This document shows positions 16,419 through 22,734 of a DNA stretch of 24,054 nucleotides, in pieces. The translations under genes and the position numbers were made by a program. Source of the stretch: a virus. Numbering within the stretch: position 1 is the stretch's first letter; every line of letters starts with the position of its first letter. Where the stretch lies: the IMG/VR virus record IMGVR_UViG_3300023180_000394, positions 1 to 24,054 of that record. One strand, written 5' to 3'. The notes beneath the pieces are model-generated. The model searched no databases, was not told the origin of the DNA, and saw nothing but the letters and a program-made list of their open reading frames with translations.

Positions 16419-16535
16419 ATGGCTTATTTAATTATTATATTCCTTTGTGTGATGTTCGTCATTGCAAAACTGAGATGGTTTATTGGTATAGGCTTATGTT
16501 CCTACGTAATATTAGTATTAACAGGAGTTATTTAA
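16419..16535 (+). CDS. 38-aa membrane protein with two hydrophobic segments
   Basis: Starts 19 bases after the -10 of a consensus promoter; only TTAGGA just before the ATG could serve as SD. The product is MAYLIIIFLCVMFVIA, then KLRWF, then GIGLCSYVILVLTGVI, i.e. two hydrophobic helices joined by a basic turn. It could be a holin-like or other tiny membrane protein. The stop overlaps the next ATG (TAATG). Confidence 0.6.
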   Translation: MAYLIIIFLCVMFVIAKLRWFIGIGLCSYVILVLTGVI

Positions 16536-16693
16536 TGGATGCTAGCAAATACAAATCCGTGGCTATAAAAGTCGCTGTTTATAATAAAGCACGACCGATG
16601 GCAGAAAAAGATTACTGCACCATGGGTGGATTTATACAAAAACTAATTGAACAAGAGGAGAAGAAAAGAAATGGAAAGAAAATACGAAAGTAG
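16535..16693 (+). CDS. 52-aa putative ribbon-helix-helix protein
   Basis: ATG 16535 overlaps the previous stop and has AGGAG seven bases upstream. The order strand-helix-helix fits RHH DNA-binding proteins: KYKSVAIKVAVYNK (strand and start of helix), ARPMAEKDY, then TMGGFIQKLIEQEEKKR. RHH proteins are dimeric repressors, so this may regulate a nearby operator such as the palindrome at 15913 or the inverted repeat at 18140. The fold is inferred from pattern only. Confidence 0.5.
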   Translation: MDASKYKSVAIKVAVYNKARPMAEKDYCTMGGFIQKLIEQEEKKRNGKKIRK

Positions 16694-16919
16694 ATCATTA
16701 GAGTTTAGAAAACATTTATATAATGCGATTAGTTACATGAAACACGATCGCACTAATTTTTCACTACCAACGACTGTAGCTTATTTAGAAGGCTACTTAG
16801 CAGGTGTGGAAGCATTAGAAGATGAAGAGTATGATAAGTGGTTAGAGGATCAAAAAGAAAATGCAGATCCTACGCCTAATCATGCAATGTTTTCACATGG
16901 TGTGCAAGTCACCAAGTAA
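16671..16919 (+). CDS. 82-aa small phage protein
   Basis: ATG 16671 has GAGGAG about ten bases upstream and overlaps the previous gene by 23 bases. The product (MERKYESRSLEFRKHLYNAI..., ending SHGVQVTK) is charged and helical, with an acidic centre (EALEDEEYDKWLEDQKENAD). No motif was recognised. A frame extension upstream to 16647 exists but has no SD. Confidence 0.55.
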   Translation: MERKYESRSLEFRKHLYNAISYMKHDRTNFSLPTTVAYLEGYLAGVEALEDEEYDKWLEDQKENADPTPNHAMFSHGVQVTK

Positions 16920-16987
16920 CAAGTTCCGACTACGCCGTCTAGTTCGGTTAAAGCAGATGGATAGTGTGAAGAAAGATAGGCTTTGAG

Positions 16988-17134
16988 ATGACTGTCCGAT
17001 TCTTTCTACTGACAATTGTGGCTTTACTATGTTTATTATCTTACACAATTGGAAGTGTTGCCCGCCGGGGACACATGAAAAGCTGTGAGTTTTGGTTAGG
17101 CGTGCCTTTCCGCTTTCCACGACTCAGACGGTAG
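16988..17134 (+). CDS. 48-aa protein with N-terminal membrane segment
   Basis: The product is MTVRFFLLTIVALLCLLSYT, then a short stretch into ARRGHMKSCEFW and a basic C-terminus (FRFPRLRR). The N-terminal 20 residues form a clear hydrophobic helix, an anchor or signal. SD is weak (AGG about ten bases upstream). The 68 bases before it (16920-16987) hold nothing I can name. A membrane role is likely; function unknown. Confidence 0.5.
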   Translation: MTVRFFLLTIVALLCLLSYTIGSVARRGHMKSCEFWLGVPFRFPRLRR

Positions 17135-17153
17135 GACTACAAAGGAGGTAATG

Positions 17154-17357
17154 ATGGCTAAATTTAAACCAGTGTATGAACACCAAGACGGCAGAGGTTG
17201 CTCTGTTCGTTATTCTCAACAACGTGATAAAAGAAGAAGAGCTCGCTTGCTCGCAGAAAAACTGATGGGTAAAAATTATTTTACCAACATGCAAGCAGTC
17301 ATAATGGAAGCTGCGATTGAATTATCTAAACAAAAGGAAAAGAATGAACGTCTTTAA
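17154..17357 (+). CDS. 67-aa basic small protein
   Basis: Two adjacent ATGs (17151, 17154); 17154 is chosen because GGAGG then lies five bases away. The product is Arg/Lys-rich in the middle (SQQRDKRRRARLLAEKLMG) and helical at the end (MEAAIELSKQKEKNERL). It may bind nucleic acid. It overlaps the next gene by 14 bases in another frame. Confidence 0.55.
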   Translation: MAKFKPVYEHQDGRGCSVRYSQQRDKRRRARLLAEKLMGKNYFTNMQAVIMEAAIELSKQKEKNERL

Positions 17358-17535
17358 GTTAGATAAATATATCGCTCGTGTCGAAAGCATGATTGAACGA
17401 AAGAAAAAAGCCATACGTAATAGCGAAGGAGATACACACTGGTTGGACACAACCAAATTAGATTTTTACCAGTATAAGTTAAAGAGTCTTATGGACATGC
17501 AAAAAAATGGTGAAATCTACTATATTAAGTTTTAA
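17344..17535 (+). CDS. 63-aa small helical protein
   Basis: ATG 17344 has AAGGA upstream. A longer reading from a TTG at 17317 is less likely. The product (MNVFKLDKYIARVESMIE..., ending NGEIYYIKF) has a helical, charged first half and an aromatic end. Function unknown. Confidence 0.5.
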   Translation: MNVFKLDKYIARVESMIERKKKAIRNSEGDTHWLDTTKLDFYQYKLKSLMDMQKNGEIYYIKF

Positions 17536-17554
17536 ATATCGCTAAAATATTGTC

Positions 17555-17806
17555 ATGAATATCAACATGATGACAGAAGACCTGGAAGCTCTGATTTCCA
17601 GGCGTATGGTTTTAGATTTAATTGATCACGATCAAAGTTATTTTAAGAATAATAACGAGAAAGTCGAAGCGTTACGGGCCTGTGCTGACCTATGGGATCA
17701 TGAATTAGTGAATGATACCAAGGATTTACAAGAGGCTACACGCCGTCTAATTATTCAAAAATTGTCTAAACTGAAGAACGGAAATGTGTTATCTTTCCCA
17801 AGATGA
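17555..17806 (+). CDS. 83-aa small protein, possibly leaderless
   Basis: No SD precedes the ATG at 17555. Instead TAAAAT at 17543-17548 is placed so that transcription could start at or near the ATG. The product (MNINMMTEDLEALISRRM..., ending GNVLSFPR) is helical with acidic and Leu-rich parts (VEALRACADLWDHELVNDTK). Function unknown. Its stop overlaps the next start (ATGA). Confidence 0.55.
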   Translation: MNINMMTEDLEALISRRMVLDLIDHDQSYFKNNNEKVEALRACADLWDHELVNDTKDLQEATRRLIIQKLSKLKNGNVLSFPR

Positions 17807-17997
17807 TAAGAGATATTGTAAGAGCGGTTGAAATTTTTACAAAAGTTTCGGATCCACCTGAGATGTTAGAGAAAATAATGTATCGGGTGATTTATCGTGA
17901 TGGAAGTAAAGATGAATTCACGCATGAAGAGTGGAATAACATTGTCACCAGGGGTAGTAGAGCTTTGATTGAGAACCAAAGCCCACGGACCACCTAG
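17803..17997 (+). CDS. 64-aa small protein
   Basis: ATG overlaps the previous TGA by four bases, indicating coupling. The product (MIRDIVRAVEIFTKVSD...) has a helical first third, a beta-like middle (IMYRVIYRDGSKDEFTHEEW) and a polar end. Function unknown. It ends two bases before a convergent minus-strand microgene. Confidence 0.5.
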   Translation: MIRDIVRAVEIFTKVSDPPEMLEKIMYRVIYRDGSKDEFTHEEWNNIVTRGSRALIENQSPRTT

Positions 17998-17998
17998 T

Positions 17999-18082
17999 TT
18001 ATTCCTTTTTTTCTGCCAATTTAGCCTGTAAGAGAGCAATAACGATGTACGCTTCCTCTAATTTCTTTTCTAACTCTTGCAT
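17999..18082 (-). CDS. 27-aa coiled-coil microprotein, minus strand
   Basis: A perfect SD (GGAGG at 18089-18093 on the minus strand) lies six bases before the ATG at 18082. The product MQELEKKLEEAYIVIALLQA then KLAEKKE is one continuous amphipathic helix with heptad Leu/Ile spacing, a probable coiled coil. It is convergent with the 64-aa gene and divergent from the basic 108-aa gene. The strong SD and composition make it better than a chance ORF. Function unknown. Confidence 0.5.
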   Translation of the reverse strand: MQELEKKLEEAYIVIALLQAKLAEKKE

Positions 18083-18139
18083 GATAAACCTCCTTCATAT
18101 GCGTTAGTGCGTACCGACCACCCTATCAAAGTTCGATTT

Positions 18140-18172
18140 TAAAAGTCAATATATCTTTGATCTTGACTTTTA
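18140..18172. promoter_or_regulatory. Inverted repeat holding two outward TTGACT boxes
   Basis: TAAAAGTCAA (18140-18149) and TTGACTTTTA (18163-18172) are perfect 10-base inverted arms with 13 bases between. Each arm carries TTGACT facing outward, so they could be back-to-back -35 boxes for the minus 27-aa gene and the plus 108-aa gene, or an operator. No good -10 sits at the standard distance on the right; ATAGGG is the candidate on the left. Confidence 0.4.
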
Positions 18173-18236
18173 TTTTTGTTATGTTCTTAGTTGTATAAGG
18201 TCAAAAGACCAGGAACCACGGACCAAGGAGATTACA

Positions 18237-18563
18237 ATGGCAGAGAGAATGACAGGCAAACAAAAAATTAAAATGCTTAAAGAAAAATTAGGTAAAACTA
18301 CCAAAGGGATAGCAGGAATGGGTGCTATGGGCATGGGTTCAGAAAAATTAAAAAATTTATTAAAAGAAGCCAGAAGAAGAAAACCCTCCAAGAGAATTAA
18401 TATGGATGATCTTTTTAATGCGGATAAATACAAAATGAAAAAACCTAAAAGAGCACCAATGCAAAAAGGTCCACGTCCAATGAGACCTATCCGTGGTCCA
18501 AAAAGACAAGCTCCCAGTCCACAACTTGTAATTGCTAGAAGAAGAGCAAAAGTGAAAAGATAA
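18237..18563 (+). CDS. 108-aa strongly basic phage protein
   Basis: The SD AAGGAG lies seven bases before the ATG. The product is very rich in Lys, Arg, Met and Pro (KQKIKMLKEKLGK, MGAMGMGSEKLK, KKPKRAPMQKGPRP, ARRRAKVKR). It is probably disordered in the second half and could bind DNA or act as a virion-associated basic protein. It shares one base with the next gene (TAATG), whose product looks structural. Confidence 0.6.
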   Translation: MAERMTGKQKIKMLKEKLGKTTKGIAGMGAMGMGSEKLKNLLKEARRRKPSKRINMDDLFNADKYKMKKPKRAPMQKGPRPMRPIRGPKRQAPSPQLVIARRRAKVKR

Positions 18564-19489
18564 TGGCTCCCCCTCGTGTAAAATCAACAGGTACACCAAG
18601 AGGAATAAATAGACCTGGTTATAGTACACCTAAACCTGTAAACGTTAGTCAAATGATGAATCAGCCCATGGGTGCTGGTATGTCGATTGCTATGGCAGGT
18701 AACACAGGTCTAGCAGGTCTTTCCGAAAATCAAGCAAATCAAATCAAACAAGGTCAACAAGCTCTTAATCAATTTAAAGGAAACACAACCGAACCAGTAA
18801 CTTTTCAAACTATCGGACAACAGTTTGGTGAAATTGGATCGAAGTATCGAAGACCTGCTGACAAAGCAAGATATGCTGATCGCATGAGAATGTTAAACCA
18901 AGGTATTGCTGCGGGTGGTAAATTTTTTGTTGGACCTGATGGTGTTCCTCGTTTTAGTTTTATGGGTGGGGACACGATTGTCCGTGACGCTTCTGGTAAA
19001 CAACTATTATCAATGTTACTACCTGAGATGACCGCATCTGCTCCTACTTTAGGTCAATTAGGTGGTGACATTTCTAGAGCATTTACTGGCTACGATAGTT
19101 TAAAATATCCAAAACAAGAGTTTCAAGGACCTTTTCCTGTAGGTCAAAATAGAAATATGCCTTACATGGAATCAACACCAGGAATGATGAGTGGCATTAG
19201 TCCCTTATCTTTTATACCTGGTGCTGGTTTGGCAATGAAAGCTGTTGATATAGGAAAAAGTTTATTTGATAAAGGTATTGGTTTGTTTAAAGGTGAAAGT
19301 CAATTCGATAAACCACAGGCTTCAGGTTCTATTCCTGACTCAGGTGAGCGTTCAATTAGTGGTTTGTCTCCCTTACAACTACAAGTTTATAACGCTGTAA
19401 TTCAAATTCCTGGAAAAACTCATAGTGAAGCATTGGCTGCGGCTCAAAGACAAAATTTTGCCAACGGAGGAATTGCTACACTTAATTAG
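18563..19489 (+). CDS. 308-aa probable virion-associated protein with GG-motif C-terminus
   Basis: Starts in the preceding stop (TAATG). Residues 1-60 are Pro/Gly/Met-rich and disordered. The middle has a compact region (ADRMRMLNQGIAAGGKFFVG, then GVPRFSFMGGDTIVRD) and a mildly hydrophobic stretch (SPLSFIPGAGLAMKAVDIGK). The last ten residues, FANGGIATLN, match a C-terminal motif I know from many marine phage structural proteins. A virion or tail role is therefore likely. No enzyme motif was seen. Confidence 0.6.
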   Translation: MAPPRVKSTGTPRGINRPGYSTPKPVNVSQMMNQPMGAGMSIAMAGNTGLAGLSENQANQIKQGQQALNQFKGNTTEPVTFQTIGQQFGEIGSKYRRPADKARYADRMRMLNQGIAAGGKFFVGPDGVPRFSFMGGDTIVRDASGKQLLSMLLPEMTASAPTLGQLGGDISRAFTGYDSLKYPKQEFQGPFPVGQNRNMPYMESTPGMMSGISPLSFIPGAGLAMKAVDIGKSLFDKGIGLFKGESQFDKPQASGSIPDSGERSISGLSPLQLQVYNAVIQIPGKTHSEALAAAQRQNFANGGIATLN

Positions 19490-19730
19490 TAGGATCGAAA
19501 ATGTCTACTATTTCTTCTATCATTCCCCTAGGGATCACGGTCGACCGACCAAACTCTTTTGTACCTGGAATAAAGTCCGCTACGATAGTAATTGATTTTT
19601 TTGTTTCTTTGATCAGGAGCCCATAACTATGGACCAAACAAGCATCTTCCAATTTATCAAGGTCTTCAGGATCATACCAACCAGACGGATGCTCAACGGT
19701 ATCGAGCCACGAAACACGGACCAATCTCAT
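19482..19730 (-). CDS. 82-aa conserved-type small phage protein
   Basis: Minus strand, ending inside the 3' end of the plus-strand 308-aa gene (8-base overlap). The product, taken from the ATG at 19730, starts MRLVRVSWLDTVEHPSGWYD and contains SYGLLIKETKKSITIVADF and VIPRGMIEEIVDIF. The order 'WLD..SGW..YGLLIKE.....I..D.......IP.GMI' is a small beta-rich type I have seen in phage genomes, function unknown. An upstream ATG at 19745 would add five residues; neither has a convincing SD. Confidence 0.65.
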   Translation of the reverse strand: MRLVRVSWLDTVEHPSGWYDPEDLDKLEDACLVHSYGLLIKETKKSITIVADFIPGTKEFGRSTVIPRGMIEEIVDIFDPTN

Positions 19731-19745
19731 AATTCCAATATACAT

Positions 19746-19950
19746 TATTCTACAGAAATTAAATCTAAACTTGTGCGAAAAGTTAGAAATTGGTTTACAT
19801 ATTTACAAAGTAGTAAAAATATATATATATCAAGGCTTATCTCTGTAAATAAGTTGTCATACGGGGGTATGTCGTTGGTTTACAAAATGACACGGTTTGT
19901 TGAAAAATATAGCTTTTTTGACACCGCACCTCAAAAAGGAGGTCAAAATT
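19746..19950 (+). promoter_or_regulatory. Upstream region of the terminase small subunit gene
   Basis: About 205 bases without a credible gene. It contains an alternating AT run (19820-19831) preceded by TTTACA boxes, a possible promoter, and the short inverted repeat CATAC-GGGG-GTATG (19859-19872), which could be an operator. AAGGAGGT before 19951 is the SD of terS. Confidence 0.35.
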
Positions 19951-20511
19951 ATGCCTAAAAAAGACGTAAAAATGCTCGAATTGACCCCAAAACAGATGAA
20001 ATTTGTCAATATTTTCATCGAAAAGGGCACAATTCAGAGTGCTAGACAATGTGCTTTGGACGCTGGGTTCGCAGAATCTGGTGCTACAGTCATTGCAAGT
20101 CAACTACAAAACCCAAAATATTATCCACATGTGGTTGCAGAAATAGAACGAAGAAGGGCTGAACTTAACAGGAGATATTCCATTTCCTATAAATCACACA
20201 TACAAAAGCTAGCTGAACTGAGAGATTCAGCAGAGAAAGCTGGTAATTTTACTGGTGCTATTGCTGCTGAAAAGTATCGAGGTATGGTGGCTGGATTATA
20301 TATTGACAGGAAAGAAGTCATGCATGGCACGATTGATTCTATGTCGGTAGGAGAGGTTGAGGATAAGTTAATTGAACTTCGAAAAAAGTTATCCATTCAA
20401 GGGGAGTATGAAATTATTGACCATGACGCATCTGAAGGGACACCTGTCGGAGAGCCTGGCGATGACATACTTATTGAAGAAGGGGAATCTGGTATTCAAG
20501 ACGATTCATGA
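19951..20511 (+). CDS. terS: Terminase small subunit
   Basis: 186 residues from the ATG with AAGGAGGT seven bases upstream; a longer frame to a TTG at 19897 has no SD and is rejected. The start LTPKQMKFVNIFIEKGTIQSA is the DNA-recognition helix-turn-helix of the Terminase_2 type (T-x-x-Q-x-x-F, then a gap, then ARQCALDAGF). A helical oligomerisation region follows (AELRDSAEKAGNFTGAIAAE) and a very acidic tail. It selects phage DNA for packaging and stimulates TerL. TerL is not adjacent but lies 3.3 kb downstream. The 3' end overlaps a nuclease gene in another frame. Confidence 0.85.
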   Translation: MPKKDVKMLELTPKQMKFVNIFIEKGTIQSARQCALDAGFAESGATVIASQLQNPKYYPHVVAEIERRRAELNRRYSISYKSHIQKLAELRDSAEKAGNFTGAIAAEKYRGMVAGLYIDRKEVMHGTIDSMSVGEVEDKLIELRKKLSIQGEYEIIDHDASEGTPVGEPGDDILIEEGESGIQDDS

Positions 20512-20749
20512 CACAGGTTGTGTCGATCTTGTTGCCATTGACAAGAAAGGTAAAGTCCATTTATACGACGTAAAAACGTCATTGAAGTATGCAAATGGAA
20601 AGAAAAAAGGCAGGAGAATTAACCGAGTGCTGACTCCATTACAAAAGAAATTGAAGGTCGAGTTATTGATGGTTGATTTAGATGAAGAAAGGTGCTGGAT
20701 CATACAACATGGCGGAAGAAAAGAATCTCTGGAAACAACTAAAAAATAA
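20423..20749 (+). CDS. PD-(D/E)XK-type nuclease or HJ-resolvase-like protein
   Basis: 108 residues from the ATG at 20423; ATG 20408 is an alternative with GGGGAG close by. The layout GHLSESLAMTYLLKKGN (Glu10), GCVDLVAID (Asp35), KVHLYDVKTS (Asp49, Lys51) followed by a basic helix fits the PD-(D/E)XK fold of small endonucleases such as archaeal-type HJ resolvases and homing enzymes. It may process DNA branches before packaging. It overlaps terS by 89 bases in another frame and the next gene by about 41 bases. Activity not proven. Confidence 0.65.
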   Translation: MTHLKGHLSESLAMTYLLKKGNLVFKTIHDTGCVDLVAIDKKGKVHLYDVKTSLKYANGKKKGRRINRVLTPLQKKLKVELLMVDLDEERCWIIQHGGRKESLETTKK

Positions 20750-21128
20750 CACAAAATCAATAATTTGGACAAGAATTGAAGCTACATCAGGGTTGGGTAT
20801 TCCCGATCTATTTGGATTCTATAAACGAGGCTTTTGGCTAGAGCTTAAAATAATAACCAATAATAAATTAAACTTTAGTGCACATCAAATTGCGTGGATT
20901 CACAGGCATTATTCTGCTGGTTGCCCTGTATTTGTACTTGCCAAAGACCCTCTTTCGAAGGGGATCAAATTATTCTCAGGCTCCATTGTCCGTGATCCAT
21001 CGTCCATTGCGGATAAGCCTCCACTATGTTCCATTGTCCCCGGATCCAGGACTCAGGGCTGGGAGCAGCTCCTGCTGATGCTGTCTTCCTGGACTCCTGA
21101 CAGCAGGACAAGCACCAAGCTCCATTAG
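20709..21128 (+). CDS. VRR-NUC-type nuclease with repeat-derived C-terminal extension
   Basis: 139 residues from ATG 20709; ATG 20682 is an in-frame alternative. Motifs: RIEATSGLGIPDLFGF (Asp33), GFWLELKI (Glu45, Lys47) and FSAHQIAWI (Gln60), the PD-(D/E)XK catalytic set of VRR-NUC enzymes, which cut branched DNA. The domain ends near residue 90 (GIKLFSG). The remaining 45 or so residues (starting SIVRDPSSIADKPPLC) are encoded by the GC-rich TCCATT repeat region and look like read-through into a non-coding repeat. It overlaps the previous nuclease gene. Confidence 0.7.
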   Translation: MAEEKNLWKQLKNNTKSIIWTRIEATSGLGIPDLFGFYKRGFWLELKIITNNKLNFSAHQIAWIHRHYSAGCPVFVLAKDPLSKGIKLFSGSIVRDPSSIADKPPLCSIVPGSRTQGWEQLLLMLSSWTPDSRTSTKLH

Positions 21129-21466
21129 TCCATTACCCTTAGGCCTTCGTCCATTGCCCATTACATAAAAGACCTGACAGCGTCCCAGGCAGGAGATGGT
21201 AGTTGCAGACCCGGGAGCTGGGATCCTGACGCTTGACTCAGGAGTTGGTTTATGCTACTGCATAAATATTCCTTCTTTGTTTAGTTAGCCAAACGAAACA
21301 ATCGGTGAGTCGAAGTCCTCGGCTCACCACCCAACTTCCCCCGAAGCAATTTCCATTGTCCATTCCCCTTTTGCCCTTTCACCTAAGCCCTATACCAGAC
21401 ATAGTTCAGGCGTCCCAGGCAGGAAGTTGCTGGTACAGCAGGTTTACAAAAAAAATCTTTTACCTC
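20982..21466. repeat. Repeat-rich gap with TCCATT motifs and hairpins
   Basis: Short TCCATT(G/A/C) motifs occur at 20982, 21003, 21030, 21121, 21129, 21150 and 21352-21368, the first three inside the VRR-NUC reading frame. A longer direct repeat, CGTCCCAGGCAGGA, is at 21181 and 21411. Hairpins: TTTATGC-tact-GCATAAA at 21249-21266 and a 10-bp stem at 21304-21328. From 21129 no credible gene is present. Base composition is richer in G+C than the flanking replication genes. Confidence 0.6.
21304..21328. other. 10-bp stem-loop
   Basis: GGTGAGTCGA (21304-21313) pairs with TCGGCTCACC (21319-21328), with one G-T wobble and a 5-base loop. There is no T run after it, so it is not an obvious terminator. 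The 3' strand followed by ACC recalls a tRNA acceptor end, but no full tRNA can be folded around it. Confidence 0.55.
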
Positions 21467-21495
21467 TTGACATCCCAACATAATGGGACTATATA
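21467..21495 (+). promoter_or_regulatory. Consensus sigma70 promoter with palindromic spacer
   Basis: TTGACA at 21467-21472, exactly 17 bases, TATATA at 21490-21495. The spacer contains TCCCA-acataa-TGGGA, an inverted repeat that could be an operator for a repressor. Transcription would start near 21502. Confidence 0.75.
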
Positions 21496-21501
21496 TATAA
21501 A

Positions 21502-21776
21502 AGGTTCAGGTAGTTGCCGTAATGACTCGAGATCCTGAATCGTAGTGAGTGGCTGGTCTGCTGAAACAGGCAGAAAGCAGGATGAAGCGCACGGGACCAG
21601 ACCTGCACGCTCACACAAAGAGCATCTAAACACTGGCGACTGTGGGTGTACTGGGTCGCACTTGTTAGTCTTGTACACTCATTTGCTCTTACTAAAAGTG
21701 TAAGCCCAATCCCCGTAGAGGGTGGCGTGTGAAGTTTGGGATTGATGATCACGCACACTAAACAAAGGAGAAGAAG
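21502..21776 (+). ncRNA. Candidate structured non-coding RNA or long leader
   Basis: About 275 bases between a consensus promoter and the ATG at 21777, without a credible ORF. It has nested complementarity: GTGAG (21545)/CTCAC (21610) enclosing GGTCTG (21555)/CAGACC (21598); an 8-bp stem GGGTGTAC (21644-21651)/GTACACTC (21673-21680) with one wobble; and CAATCCC/GGGATTG close to the downstream gene. G+C is higher than in the replication genes. It could be a stand-alone small RNA or a regulatory leader for the genes from 21777. No known family was recognised and there is no internal terminator. Confidence 0.4.
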
Positions 21777-21896
21777 ATGGAAAATTATAAATACGATCAC
21801 ATCATTCAAATATTATTACAGAAGCACGGTTGGGTCCGTGTTCCCTGGTTCGTGAGTCTTAGAGAAGTTCAAGAGAGGTTTTACAATGTCCGTTGA
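21777..21896 (+). CDS. 39-aa small protein
   Basis: A good SD (AAAGGAG) precedes the ATG. The product is MENYKYDHIIQILLQKHGWV then RVPWFVSLREVQERFYNVR: a short amphipathic, aromatic-rich helical peptide. It overlaps the next gene by 11 bases in another frame. Function unknown. Confidence 0.55.
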   Translation: MENYKYDHIIQILLQKHGWVRVPWFVSLREVQERFYNVR

Positions 21897-22053
21897 GTGG
21901 GGCGACAAGTCCATCACGAAGCATGAAAAGCTAGAGCTTTTGCATTCACAAATACAAGAACTAACTAACGGGACAGAGCTGACAGACTATGATCTTCAGG
22001 TCATGCTCTGCATCGTTGAAGATATAAGAGAGGATTATATTGATGCCAGTTGA
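21886..22053 (+). CDS. 55-aa acidic small protein
   Basis: GAGAGG about six bases before the ATG is the SD. The product (MSVEWGDKSITKHEKLELLH..., ending VEDIREDYIDAS) is acidic and helical. It overlaps both neighbours, supporting translation. Function unknown. Confidence 0.55.
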   Translation: MSVEWGDKSITKHEKLELLHSQIQELTNGTELTDYDLQVMLCIVEDIREDYIDAS

Positions 22054-22438
22054 ATTTAAGGAAGACTCCATTAAAGATTGGATCCTTAACAACCTGGACG
22101 AGGGACAGGTTGCAGAGGTCGTCCTGCACGGCTGCTCAGGGGGCGTTGTCTCTGAGTTGATTTACTACGCAGACAGTTGTGCGTTCTATGAAAAATACAA
22201 AGAAGAAATATGGCAGAGGCTGTGGGACTCGTGGTCAGACTTTGGAAGCGACAGCGTTCTCCATTTCATCGCAACGTTTAACGGTGCCGATGATGTAGGA
22301 TCTGACGATCAGTTCAGGAACCTGCTGGCGTGGTGGGCATGCGAAGATGTGTGTCGTGAGGTCATTGCAGAGAAAGAAGACAAGGAGACCAATGAGTGCC
22401 TAGAAGAAATAAAAACTGCATTAGGTGAAGCTACTTAG
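22043..22438 (+). CDS. 131-aa acidic phage protein, possibly DUF7222-like
   Basis: Start taken at the ATG 22043; the frame also allows a TTG one codon earlier. It is acidic and Trp/Cys-rich, with KDWILNNLDEGQVAEVVLHG, VSELIYYADSCAFYEKYKEE and WWACEDVCREVIAEKEDKE. The pattern of a helix, 'ISY..DT..FY..Y.EEIW' and a later 'WWA.E....E' resembles small proteins I recall under DUF7222 in phage genomes; the name is from memory. No catalytic motif. It overlaps its neighbours by 11 bases and 1 base. Confidence 0.6.
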   Translation: MPVEFKEDSIKDWILNNLDEGQVAEVVLHGCSGGVVSELIYYADSCAFYEKYKEEIWQRLWDSWSDFGSDSVLHFIATFNGADDVGSDDQFRNLLAWWACEDVCREVIAEKEDKETNECLEEIKTALGEAT

Positions 22439-22635
22439 TGCCATCGTTCCTATTAACTTTCGGGATTGCCTGCCTGGCTGTGGCTATGCTGGCAATCTCC
22501 ATTTCCAAAATACCTTTCGGTATAGGTAAAGCATTCGGGGAAGTCATCAGCGTGAGCTGCTGGATCCTGATGGCGAAGATGTTTTGGTTTTTGCTCTCGT
22601 GGATTCTCCATTCTCCATTCGCCTCTAACCCCTAA
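22438..22635 (+). CDS. 65-aa membrane protein with two hydrophobic segments
   Basis: GTG start overlapping the previous TAG (TAGTG). Two hydrophobic helices: residues 3-24 (LLTFGIACLAVAMLAISI) and about 35-57 (VISVSCWILMAKMFWFLLSW). Two short membrane helices joined by a Gly-rich turn fit a holin or superinfection-type membrane protein. The last residues (HSPFASNP) are encoded by the TCCATTCTCCATT repeat, another gene ending inside this repeat. Confidence 0.6.
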   Translation: MPSFLLTFGIACLAVAMLAISISKIPFGIGKAFGEVISVSCWILMAKMFWFLLSWILHSPFASNP

Positions 22636-22700
22636 GCATTAGGCTATAGTAAGTCCCTGAGCTGGCGTGCAGACGCTGGGTTGCTGACGAAGATTCGTGT
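22607..22700. repeat. Repeat-bearing gap after the membrane gene
   Basis: TCCATTCTCCATTCGCC (22607-22623) and CCCCTAAG with TTAGGCTATAG repeat the theme seen near 21121 and 21352. GAGCTGG/GCAGACGCTGGG/GCTGACG following it recalls the 21201-21232 stretch. No gene is present. Confidence 0.45.
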
Positions 22701-22707
22701 GAAAAAG

Positions 22708-22716
22708 TTATCCACA
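22708..22716 (+). promoter_or_regulatory. DnaA box, copy 1
   Basis: TTATCCACA, the high-affinity DnaA box, flanked by AAAGTT and AACTTT as an inverted repeat. It sits 18 bases upstream of the promoter at 22735. Confidence 0.6.
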
Positions 22717-22734
22717 ACTTTGTTTAATAACTAC

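Noticed and set aside
18194-18199. TATAAG as -10 for the 108-aa gene
   Set aside because: It is 25 bases from the TTGACT at 18163, too far for a standard promoter, and no other -35 fits well.
20121-20129. TTATCCACA inside terS
   Set aside because: Coding (YYPHV codons) and lacks the flanking promoter module.
21265-21335. tRNA gene or tRNA-derived attachment site
   Set aside because: GGTGAG and CTCACC look like acceptor strands, but they are only 13 bases apart and no D or anticodon arm can be folded; no integrase is seen.
21305-21538. 77-aa plus-strand ORF rich in Pro/Ser
   Set aside because: Starts in a hairpin, no SD, and covers repeats and the promoter; composition follows the repeats.
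21489-21809. 106-aa minus-strand ORF over the candidate RNA
   Set aside because: No SD and no plausible domain; it runs into the real plus-strand gene at 21777.
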